Shown here piece after piece: positions 25,056 to 33,287 of a stretch of DNA of 64,000 nt. The first letter of the stretch is position 1. Each line of letters starts with the position of its first letter. This DNA is from Mariniradius saccharolyticus AK6 (GTDB lineage: Bacteria; Bacteroidota; Bacteroidia; Cytophagales; Cyclobacteriaceae), in assembly GCF_000330725.2 (NCBI RefSeq), contig NZ_AMZY02000003.1, forward strand, positions 179,915 to 243,914. Direction: 5' to 3'. The notes beneath the pieces are model-generated. The model was not told the DNA's origin and did not search any database. It was given only the letters and a program-made list of their open reading frames with translations. The position numbers and the translations under genes are program-made.

Positions 25056-26066
25056 ATGAGTCTTGAGGATCGAATAGCGGCATTTGCGAAATTGGGTGAA
25101 CGTATCGGGCACCTTTCTGATGACGAGCGCGAAGATCTTTATCAGAGAGCTGAAGCCCAAAACCGCTGGTTTACCCATAGGGAGGTTGCCGCGGCATTGG
25201 ATGCTTGGTATGATTTGTTGACAGAAGAAGCGCTTCAGGCTTGGCTTGACGGCTATCATTTGGGAGAAATACCCAATCCCAAGTCCATCGGAATCATGAT
25301 GGCTGGAAACATACCCGCAGTCGGTTTTCACGACCTGATGGCTGTGTTATTGGTAGGGCACAAGGCCTGTGTCAAACTGAGTTCATCCGACGCGGTATTG
25401 ATGGGATGGTTGATCCGGAATTTGCTGGAAATAGAGCCTCGGTTTTCCATTACGATTGAGGAATTTCTTAAAGCCAAAGATGCTTATATCGCTACTGGAA
25501 GCGACAATTCGGCTCGATATTTTGAATACTACTTTGGAAAATATCCCAATGTCATCCGAAAAAACCGGACTTCGGTAGCGATACTGAACGGCGACGAAAA
25601 TGAATCAGACCTTCAGGCTCTAGGTAGGGATGTTTTTCAGTATTATGGTCTCGGATGTAGAAATGTCTCCAAGCTTTATGTGAATGGCATGGAGAGTATC
25701 CGCAGGTTTTTGGACGCTGTGGAGAACTATAAGTATGTGGCCGATAACCATAAATATTTCAACAACTACGAATACAACAAGTCCATCTACCTTGTCAATC
25801 GTGAGCCCCACTTGGATAACGGATTTCTTCTAGTCCGGGAAAGTGAGGGATTGGTTTCGCCGATTTCGGTGGTTTTTTATGAGATATACAACGACGAATA
25901 TGAGTTGAAAAATAGCCTATCAAAGATATCTGACAAAATTCAATGCATCTTGAGCAAGGATGCTTGGTACCCCCAAAGCCTTCCATTTGGCGAAGCGCAA
26001 TGCCCTGCTTTGGATGATTATGCGGACGGAGTCGACACAATTGGGTTTCTCAAAAGTCTTGTCTAG
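25056..26066 (+). CDS. LuxC-type acyl-CoA reductase
   Basis: A 336-residue member of the acyl-CoA reductase (LuxC, PF05893) branch of the aldehyde dehydrogenase superfamily, reducing acyl-CoA or acyl esters to aldehydes with NADPH. Seen features are the central block GIMMAGNIPAVGFHDLMAVLLVGHKACVKLSSSD (key part AGNIPAVGFHD), ATGSDNSARYFEYYFG, and the catalytic-cysteine region YYGLGCRNVSKLYV (GLGCRNVS). The ATG at 25056 is fixed by the promoter just upstream. No luxD/luxE or lux genes are present, so bioluminescence is not implied. An aldehyde or fatty-alcohol role is possible. Its stop overlaps that of the convergent kinase (CTAG at 26063-26066). Confidence 0.88.
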   Translation: MSLEDRIAAFAKLGERIGHLSDDEREDLYQRAEAQNRWFTHREVAAALDAWYDLLTEEALQAWLDGYHLGEIPNPKSIGIMMAGNIPAVGFHDLMAVLLVGHKACVKLSSSDAVLMGWLIRNLLEIEPRFSITIEEFLKAKDAYIATGSDNSARYFEYYFGKYPNVIRKNRTSVAILNGDENESDLQALGRDVFQYYGLGCRNVSKLYVNGMESIRRFLDAVENYKYVADNHKYFNNYEYNKSIYLVNREPHLDNGFLLVRESEGLVSPISVVFYEIYNDEYELKNSLSKISDKIQCILSKDAWYPQSLPFGEAQCPALDDYADGVDTIGFLKSLV

Positions 26067-27808
26067 CCTTTAGGTATGTTGAAGGTGAATTCGCTGCCTA
26101 GGGATTCTTGACTTTGGATTTGGAGTTCGCCACCATTTTTCTTGACATACTCATGCACGAGTAGCATGCCTAGGCCTGTACCGCCCTCTTTGTTTTTCCC
26201 TGGTGTTGTGAACGACTCTCTTCTCCTCAATTTTTCAAGGTTTTCGGCATTGATTCCCAAGCCCGTATCTTTCACCTTTACCTGGACTTCCCTGCCCATA
26301 TCTTTTAGGATTATCGTAACCAAGTCGCCTTTCCCCGAAAACTTGATCGCATTGCTGATGAGGTTGCGTAAGGACAGGTCAATCATGTTTTTGTCTGCAA
26401 AAACTTCCAAATTACCGTACCGCTGAACCCTCAAGGTGATCCCCTTTTCCTTGGCCATATTTTCGAACAGATCAAATTCCTGGTTCACCAATTTTTCCAA
26501 ATCAAAGAATTTCTTTTGGATAAACTCTCCCTTCATTTGGCTGCTGGTCCATGCGAGGAGATTCTCCAATAGGATGGAAACTGAATCCATGCTTTTGTTG
26601 ATTTCGGGCAGGATATCAAAAAAATCATCCCGGCTTACATCGCCATTTTGGGAGAGCTTGATAAGTTCCCTGATGCCAAAAATTGGCCCTTTTAGGTCGT
26701 GTGAAATGATCGAAAACAGCTTGTCCTTGAGGCTGTTCATGTTTTTTAATTCCTCGCTTTGCCGAAGAATCTGGTTCTGAATTGACTTTTCCTGGGTAAT
26801 GTCCTCAAAAAGCACGAGCATGCCCGTTACGTTTGATTTGCTGCCGAGCATCGGGATAAACTCCACTGAATAGTCCCTCGCAATTTCCCCAATTTGCAGG
26901 CTTGCCTCTGTTTTGGCTTGCTCTTTTTTGGAAAGGAAGGCTTCCAAGCTTTCGCTGCCCGGAATCACCCCCGCGATGGATTTGCCGATGATCTCGCTCG
27001 GTTTTTTCCCAATCCATTTTTTGATTGAGGGGTTGAAGTCGATGATCCGGAGGCTTGGGTCAAATACCAAGATGCCTTTGGTGATGACTTCGAAGACCTT
27101 GTCCCTTGCAATCGGCCTAATGTTGAAAAGCTCAAACCTCAGCAAGCCGATACCCACGAAAATGTACATAAACAAAAAAGCATATGGGGTAAGGTCTATA
27201 TGCTCAAAAGGACGATAGCCAAAGAGATACACAAGGTTGAAAACCCAAGGCACAAATCCCGCCAACAACAACAGGTAGGTTTGGTTTTTGAAGAAGGCTT
27301 CTGCAAAACGAAACCTGTACACAAGAAGGAGACTGCCTGTAAACAGCGAAATGTAAAAGAATCCAACGTGTACGTAATACCATGGACCCACGGTAATCGC
27401 CAAAAGCGGAAAGGGGCCATCCAAATAGAGATCGACTTCTTTATAGTGTAGGTGATGCCAGGGGTTTGATACTACGAGGAGAAATGTGAGAATAGGGATA
27501 CCAAAGACCAGCGGGAAAAACTTGCGGGATGTCCATTTGTGTAGTCCCGTATATTTGAGACAGAACCAAAGCCATGTGCCCGGCGCAAAAGCAATGCCCA
27601 CATATTCAATCCTTACCCATCGAAGCATGGCTTCCAGGGTGCTTGAGGACAGCTCAAAGCCATACGCCAAAGCCCAAATCGCCACGAGAAGCATGGTAAT
27701 AGCAAACCACCTGACAGAATCTCCAAGCCTATAGATGATTACAGAGGAAATACCTGCCACTATCATACCCGAAATCAACAGGGTGACCGAAAAAATATTG
27801 AAATCCAA
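26063..27808 (-). CDS. Sensor histidine kinase with N-terminal 7TM domain and PAS
   Basis: A 581-residue membrane kinase. Seven hydrophobic helices (about residues 5-215) match the histidine-kinase N-terminal 7TM type (WFAITMLLVAIWALAYG, IEYVGIAFAPGTWLWF). A PAS domain follows (about 225-335; FDPSLRIIDFNPSIKKWIG), then HisKA with phospho-acceptor in SIISHDLKGP (His at about 369), and HATPase_c with N box NLISNAIKFS, G1 VKDTGLGI and G2 GTGLGMLL. No response regulator is adjacent, so the partner is elsewhere. The last bases overlap the convergent acyl-CoA reductase gene. Confidence 0.95.
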   Translation of the reverse strand: MDFNIFSVTLLISGMIVAGISSVIIYRLGDSVRWFAITMLLVAIWALAYGFELSSSTLEAMLRWVRIEYVGIAFAPGTWLWFCLKYTGLHKWTSRKFFPLVFGIPILTFLLVVSNPWHHLHYKEVDLYLDGPFPLLAITVGPWYYVHVGFFYISLFTGSLLLVYRFRFAEAFFKNQTYLLLLAGFVPWVFNLVYLFGYRPFEHIDLTPYAFLFMYIFVGIGLLRFELFNIRPIARDKVFEVITKGILVFDPSLRIIDFNPSIKKWIGKKPSEIIGKSIAGVIPGSESLEAFLSKKEQAKTEASLQIGEIARDYSVEFIPMLGSKSNVTGMLVLFEDITQEKSIQNQILRQSEELKNMNSLKDKLFSIISHDLKGPIFGIRELIKLSQNGDVSRDDFFDILPEINKSMDSVSILLENLLAWTSSQMKGEFIQKKFFDLEKLVNQEFDLFENMAKEKGITLRVQRYGNLEVFADKNMIDLSLRNLISNAIKFSGKGDLVTIILKDMGREVQVKVKDTGLGINAENLEKLRRRESFTTPGKNKEGGTGLGMLLVHEYVKKNGGELQIQSQESLGSEFTFNIPKG

Positions 27809-27894
27809 GGTGATTGGTGTTAAGGATGGCTTAAAAGTAAAGAAATTTTCAAAGTAAAAAGGATTTATTATTTTTTTGTATTCCGGCGATCAAT

Positions 27895-29232
27895 ATGGAA
27901 CAACAACGGAATCAGATGTATAAACAAACTAAGAAACTGGTCAGTTTTCCCACCACTTTTGAAATAGCCATTTTTTTGAGTGTGGTCGTATTTGTGGTGG
28001 TTTGGCTCTTTTCACCGCCTGGTATACAGGGAGAATCGATTGAACCGACTCAGATACTATCATTTTGGCGAAAAGGATTTTGGGAACTATTGGAGTTTAC
28101 CATGCAGATGATCATGATCCTCGTGTTGGGATATGCCTTGGCAACTTCGGGTCCAGCTCAAAAACTTTTGGGAACGCTAGTCGTGATTTCCAACACCAAT
28201 ACAAAAGCTGTTGTTGTTACCGGCACGACCGCAATCGTTGCGGGCTACTTGAACTGGGGATTTGGGCTTATTATTGGAGCTATTTTGGCGCGGCAAATTG
28301 GGCAGGCTGCCGCTAAATCAGCTTCAAACATCAACTACCCGCTCGTTGGGGCCTCAGGATATTTGGGAATGTTGGTCTGGCACGGAGGACTGTCGGCATC
28401 CTCATCGCTCAAGGTTGCGGAAGAAGGACATTTTTTATCGGAGACGATTGGAGTCATACCGATTTCCCAAACGATCTTTTCGGCGACCAACCTTTGGATC
28501 AATCTTGCACTTGTCGTGGCCTTGGTGACTTTGATGTATTTCATGTCCAAAAGAAAATTTGAAGGCCTCGAGCTTTCTGGTGACTTGGAGAAAAATGATC
28601 AAAGCCTGATCCTACAAGGCAAGGGCATGATGGGTAAGGTTCTCGGGATTTTGATTTTGGCACTTTGTGTTTCCGATTTTTTTGCCGCGGACAACCGAGG
28701 ATTGAGCTTCATAGACCTCAATTATGTCAATCTTGCTTTGATGGGTTTGGGTTTTTTGCTGTTTGGGGATGTGGAGGCATACTTTCGGGCTATTACGAGA
28801 GGGTTATCTGCTTCTACGGATATTTTGGTTCAGTTTCCCTTCTACGCGGGTATTTTGGGTATGATGAAATATTCCGGTTTTCTGGCTGTCGCGAGTGAAT
28901 GGTTTTTTCAAAATGTATCGGCACAGTTTTTTCCGTTGATGGCTTTTGCAAGTGCTTCTTTGATAAACTTATTCATTCCCTCTGGAGGTGGACAATGGGC
29001 TGTGCAGGGCCCAATCTTGATGGATGCTGGTTACAAACTGGGAATAAACCCCGCTGACCTGATTTTGGCATTTTCATATGGGGATCAGGTGACCAATATG
29101 CTTCAGCCCTTTTGGGCTTTGCCCCTACTTTCGATCACGGGAATTCCTGCGAAAAGTCTGTTGAAATACACGGTTTTTTATTTTCTGGTGTCCTTCTTGG
29201 TGTTTTCTGTTGGTATATACGCCTTCATGTAG
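27895..29232 (+). CDS. Short-chain fatty-acid transporter (AtoE family)
   Basis: A 445-residue polytopic protein with about 12 hydrophobic segments. The AtoE-family pattern is clear: the first helix FEIAIFLSVVVFVVVWLF, the motif TGTTAIVAGYLNWGFGLIIGAILAR (key part NWGFGLI), GASGYLGMLVWHGGLS, and the C-terminal NLFIPSGGGQWAVQGPI. The family imports short-chain fatty acids such as acetoacetate and butyrate. Met1 at 27895 or Met8 are alternative starts. Aconitase follows 125 bp downstream with its own promoter, so this is probably monocistronic. Confidence 0.92.
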   Translation: MEQQRNQMYKQTKKLVSFPTTFEIAIFLSVVVFVVVWLFSPPGIQGESIEPTQILSFWRKGFWELLEFTMQMIMILVLGYALATSGPAQKLLGTLVVISNTNTKAVVVTGTTAIVAGYLNWGFGLIIGAILARQIGQAAAKSASNINYPLVGASGYLGMLVWHGGLSASSSLKVAEEGHFLSETIGVIPISQTIFSATNLWINLALVVALVTLMYFMSKRKFEGLELSGDLEKNDQSLILQGKGMMGKVLGILILALCVSDFFAADNRGLSFIDLNYVNLALMGLGFLLFGDVEAYFRAITRGLSASTDILVQFPFYAGILGMMKYSGFLAVASEWFFQNVSAQFFPLMAFASASLINLFIPSGGGQWAVQGPILMDAGYKLGINPADLILAFSYGDQVTNMLQPFWALPLLSITGIPAKSLLKYTVFYFLVSFLVFSVGIYAFM

Positions 29233-29278
29233 TGCAGGTGCATGACCGTCCGTAGAAATAACCAAGGCTTACTGGAAT

Positions 29279-29312
29279 TTGCTTCCAATTTTGGCCTGAT
29301 TTTTTAACTTTG
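29279..29312 (+). promoter_or_regulatory. Promoter of the aconitase gene
   Basis: TTG at 29279-29281, 23-bp spacer, and the perfect -7 box TAACTTTG at 29305-29312, 45 bp upstream of the ATG. The spacer is at the long end of the usual range. Confidence 0.5.
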
Positions 29313-29357
29313 CGAACGATTTAAAAAAACCTTCTCATTTTATTAAATACAAGTCCA

Positions 29358-31619
29358 ATGGCATTTGACATAGAAATGATAAAGGCGGTATATGGCAACT
29401 ATCCCACAAGGATTGCCGCCGCTAGGAAGGCTGTCGGAAGACCGCTTACCCTGACAGAAAAGATTTTGTATGCCCACTTGACGCAAGGTGCAGCGACCGA
29501 AGCCTACCAAAGAGGCGGTTCATACGTGGATTTCAATCCTGACCGGGTTGCCATGCAAGACGCGACTGCCCAAATGGCCCTTTTGCAGTTTATGCAAGCT
29601 GGTAGGGACAAGGTCGCGGTACCATCTACGGTACACTGTGATCACCTGATCCAGGCAGAAATCGGTGCAGATGCTGACTTGCAAAAAGCCAAGGATAAAA
29701 ACAGGGAGGTTTATGACTTTTTGGCCTCTGTGTCCAATAAATATGGGATCGGATTTTGGAAGCCGGGAGCCGGTATCATCCACCAAGTGGTATTGGAGAA
29801 CTATGCGTTTCCAGGCGGTATGATGATCGGAACTGACTCACACACGCCTAACGCAGGCGGATTGGGAATGATCGCAATCGGTGTTGGTGGTGCTGATGCC
29901 TGTGACGTGATGGCTGGACTTCCATGGGAGTTGAAATTCCCAAAATTGATTGGTGTGAGATTGACTGGCAGACTTTCCGGCTGGACATCAGCTAAGGATG
30001 TGATTTTGAAAGTGGCTGGAATCCTTACTGTGAAAGGCGGTACAGGGGCTGTTGTGGAGTATTTCGGCGAAGGCGCACGTTCATTGTCGGCCACTGGAAA
30101 AGGAACAATATGTAACATGGGTGCTGAAATCGGTGCCACGACTTCAATTTTTGGCTATGACGAAAAATCAGAGGCCTATCTGAGAGGGACGGATCGTGCC
30201 GAAATCGCGGAGATGGCCAATTCGATTAAAGAACACCTGACTGGTGATGCCGAAGTCTACGCAAATCCCGAAAAGTACTTCGATCAAGTGATCGACATCA
30301 ATCTTTCAGAATTGGAGCCACATATCAATGGTCCTTTTACGCCTGATTTGGCTTGGCCATTGTCCAAATTCGCCCAAGCCGTGAAAGAAAACGGTTGGCC
30401 GGCAAAGTTGGAGGTTGGTCTTATTGGTTCATGTACCAATTCTTCCTACGAGGATATTTCGCGGGCTGCTTCTCTTGCCCAACAGGCAGTTGACAAGAAG
30501 CTTATCGCCAAGTCAGAATACACGATTACTCCTGGATCAGAACAAGTTCGCTTCACTGTAGAGCGGGATGGTTTCTTGGGTGTTTTTGAAAAAATGGGCG
30601 GCGTGGTCTTGGCAAATGCCTGTGGACCTTGCATTGGACAGTGGGCGCGTCATGGTGCCGAAAAACAGGAAAAGAACTCAATCATTACTTCCTTCAACCG
30701 AAACTTTGCAAAGCGTGCGGATGGGAACCCAAACACCCACGCGTTTGTGGCTTCTCCGGAAATCGTGACCGCTATGGCGATCTCAGGTGACCTTACATTC
30801 AATCCCGTTACCGATACCTTAATCAACGAAGAAGGTAAAGCAGTCAAGTTGGATGAGCCAAAAGGCCTTGAATTGCCGACAAAAGGATTTGCCGTAGAGG
30901 ATGCGGGCTACCAAGCTCCGGCTTCCGATGGATCCAAGGTTCAGGTGATCGTGGATCCAAAATCAGACAGACTCCAGCTATTGGCTCCTTTCCCGGCATG
31001 GGAAGGTACTGACCTCAAAGGACTAAAGCTTCTTATCAAAGCCAAAGGCAAATGTACTACTGACCATATTTCGATGGCAGGTCCATGGTTGAGGTTCAGG
31101 GGACACCTGGACAATATCTCCAACAACATGCTCATCGGTGCCGTCAATGCCTACAATGGTGAAACCAACAAGGTGAAAAACCAATTGGGTGGCGGTTATG
31201 GAGAGGTGCCTGCGGTACAGCGTCAATACAAAGCCCATGGTATCGGGTCCATCGTGGTAGGAGATGAAAACTACGGAGAAGGTTCGTCTCGTGAGCATGC
31301 GGCTATGGAGCCTAGATTTCTCGGTGTACGTGCGATCTTGGTGAAGTCGTTCGCAAGGATTCACGAAACTAACTTGAAGAAGCAGGGGATGTTGGCCTTG
31401 ACATTTGCCAATCCTGCGGATTACGATCTCATCCAGGAAGATGATTCGATCGACATTCTTGGTTTGACGGATTTCGCTCCAGGAAAGCCATTAACCGTCG
31501 TATTGCACCATGCGGATGGCAGCAAAAATGAAATCAAAGTCAATCATACCTACAATGAAGGCCAAATTGGTTGGTTCAGGGCAGGTTCGGCTTTGAATTT
31601 GATCAAAGCGTCGATTTGA
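29358..31619 (+). CDS. acn: Aconitate hydratase
   Basis: A 753-residue aconitase of the mitochondrial-like type, interconverting citrate and isocitrate in the TCA cycle. The [4Fe-4S] ligands are in [10 protein letters not shown] and [10 protein letters not shown]. Substrate-binding blocks include [10 protein letters not shown] and [13 protein letters not shown]. The C-terminal swivel domain holds [14 protein letters not shown] and the catalytic serine loop [15 protein letters not shown]. It is full length and monocistronic, with promoter and strong terminator. Confidence 0.98.
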   Translation: MAFDIEMIKAVYGNYPTRIAAARKAVGRPLTLTEKILYAHLTQGAATEAYQRGGSYVDFNPDRVAMQDATAQMALLQFMQAGRDKVAVPSTVHCDHLIQAEIGADADLQKAKDKNREVYDFLASVSNKYGIGFWKPGAGIIHQVVLENYAFPGGMMIGTDSHTPNAGGLGMIAIGVGGADACDVMAGLPWELKFPKLIGVRLTGRLSGWTSAKDVILKVAGILTVKGGTGAVVEYFGEGARSLSATGKGTICNMGAEIGATTSIFGYDEKSEAYLRGTDRAEIAEMANSIKEHLTGDAEVYANPEKYFDQVIDINLSELEPHINGPFTPDLAWPLSKFAQAVKENGWPAKLEVGLIGSCTNSSYEDISRAASLAQQAVDKKLIAKSEYTITPGSEQVRFTVERDGFLGVFEKMGGVVLANACGPCIGQWARHGAEKQEKNSIITSFNRNFAKRADGNPNTHAFVASPEIVTAMAISGDLTFNPVTDTLINEEGKAVKLDEPKGLELPTKGFAVEDAGYQAPASDGSKVQVIVDPKSDRLQLLAPFPAWEGTDLKGLKLLIKAKGKCTTDHISMAGPWLRFRGHLDNISNNMLIGAVNAYNGETNKVKNQLGGGYGEVPAVQRQYKAHGIGSIVVGDENYGEGSSREHAAMEPRFLGVRAILVKSFARIHETNLKKQGMLALTFANPADYDLIQEDDSIDILGLTDFAPGKPLTVVLHHADGSKNEIKVNHTYNEGQIGWFRAGSALNLIKASI

Positions 31620-31638
31620 TAAATATCAATAAATCAAC

Positions 31639-31673
31639 AAAGCCCGGGGTTTCAATTCCGGGCTTTTTTTTTG
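31639..31673 (+). terminator. Rho-independent terminator of aconitase
   Basis: Stem AAAGCCCGG / CCGGGCTTT with a short loop, followed by a run of T (31665-31673). Confidence 0.93.
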
Positions 31674-31933
31674 TTTTCCTTTAAATTCAAGACAGTTTTT
31701 TTCCAATAAGCAGTTTTTTGCTGCTGGTAACCAAAAAATTGTGATTGCTTGATCCTAAGCTTTTTTTGGGATTCTGAGCAAGAGAGCGGTTAAGAAAACA
31801 AAAAGAGAAGGTAATCATTTGAAGTAATTGGTGGCATCGGAAAACCGTAGAATAATTCCAAATCTACCTGAAAATCTGCTGAGATTATCCTATTTTCGTC
31901 CGCCTATGAATTGATGGCAACTTCCCCGACCAC
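31674..31933. other. Gene-free stretch before the porin gene
   Basis: Upstream region of the porin. TATTTTCG at 31891-31898 resembles a -7 box (one mismatch), but no good -33 was seen. Nothing else was recognised. Confidence 0.3.
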
Positions 31934-33148
31934 ATGATTTTCCATAAACCCACGTTAGTTTGGTTCCTTGTGTTTTTTTTCGGATTTGGCCTATCCGGGA
32001 TGGTCTCTGCGCAGACGTTTGAGTCGGACGAAAGGGCTTTGCTGAAAGTGGATAATGGCATCAGTTTTTCGAAGGATTCCTTGTTCTTGATGAATTTAAG
32101 ATTCAGGATGCAAAACAGGGCTGGTTTGAATACTTTTGGGGGCGACGATTTTGGGGTCGAAGCGTATGAGATGCGGGTGCGGCGAATGCGTTTGCGATTT
32201 GACGGCTTCGTAGGGACAAAAAAGCTCCAGTACTATATACAGCTTGGCTTTTCGAAGGCAGACATGGATCTGGAAAATTCCGGAATTGCCCAACCGCTGA
32301 GAGACGCGATTGTCTATTATTTCTTGACCCCTAATTTTTATTTGGGATTTGGGCAATCCAAGCTTCCAGGCAACAGGCAGCGGGTGACGAGCTCGGGTAA
32401 CTTACAGTTCGCCGACCGGTCACTTGCCAACGGGTTTTTCAACATTGACCGTGATTTTGGTTTTTTTGCCTACAAAACTTTCATATTCAAAAACCAATCT
32501 TTATTTCAGGCGAAGGGTGTGATTTCTACCGGCGATGGCAGAAATGCCTCCAAGACCAACAATGGATTGGCATATACCGGAAGGCTGGAGTACTTGCCGT
32601 TTGGGGCGTTCAAAAACGTGGGCGATTATTCGGAGGGAGATTTGGAATTCGAACCCAAACCTAGGTTATCGATTGGGATTTCCTATTCGGCTAACTTAAA
32701 GGCGACGAGGACTGGAGGCCAATTGGGTCCGGCTCTTTTTGACCAAAGGAACATCTATACACTCATCGTAGACGGCATGTTCAAGTATCAGGGATGGGCT
32801 GTTTTGGGGGAATTTTTTAGCCGTGATGCTACTGACCCGATTACCTATGGGCCCGAAAACCAGATAAGGTATGTGACAGTCGGTAACGGAATAAACATAC
32901 AATTGAGTCGGATGCTTAGCCCGAAGTCGGAACTGGCTTTTCGTTATTCCGTCGTCCAGCCGCGGGAAGACATTATCTCCTTGCAGGATAGGACTGAAGA
33001 GTCCATTGTTGGCTACTCATATTACATAAGAAAACATCGGATCAAAATACAGGGAAATGCGGGATACAAATGGCTTGAGGGTTTGCCAAGTTTCGAAAAT
33101 ACGGGGAATTCATTCACGGGTATGTTCCAAGTGGAATTCGGGATTTGA
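31934..33148 (+). CDS. Phosphate-selective porin O/P-type outer-membrane protein
   Basis: A 404-residue outer-membrane porin. The signal peptide ends GMVSAQ (about residue 26). The mature protein shows OprO/OprP-type strands: MNLRFRMQNRAG, MRVRRMRLRFDGFVGTKKLQYYIQLGFS (key parts RRMRLRFDG and YYIQLGFSKAD), FYLGFGQSKLPGNRQR, then repeated amphipathic strands. It ends in an aromatic/hydrophobic terminus (MFQVEFGI). The family forms anion-selective channels, but in Bacteroidota specificity is not established. No phosphate genes are adjacent. Confidence 0.9.
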   Translation: MIFHKPTLVWFLVFFFGFGLSGMVSAQTFESDERALLKVDNGISFSKDSLFLMNLRFRMQNRAGLNTFGGDDFGVEAYEMRVRRMRLRFDGFVGTKKLQYYIQLGFSKADMDLENSGIAQPLRDAIVYYFLTPNFYLGFGQSKLPGNRQRVTSSGNLQFADRSLANGFFNIDRDFGFFAYKTFIFKNQSLFQAKGVISTGDGRNASKTNNGLAYTGRLEYLPFGAFKNVGDYSEGDLEFEPKPRLSIGISYSANLKATRTGGQLGPALFDQRNIYTLIVDGMFKYQGWAVLGEFFSRDATDPITYGPENQIRYVTVGNGINIQLSRMLSPKSELAFRYSVVQPREDIISLQDRTEESIVGYSYYIRKHRIKIQGNAGYKWLEGLPSFENTGNSFTGMFQVEFGI

Positions 33149-33287
33149 TTTAGCGGCCTTTTTTTACATTTAGGTACAAAATATTTGGTGCGAAAAACAA
33201 AAACATGTATGTTTACCGCATTAGATAATTTATCGCTTACACCCACATTCCGAGTTTTAGTAGTTTGCTATTGCAGCATTGTTTATC

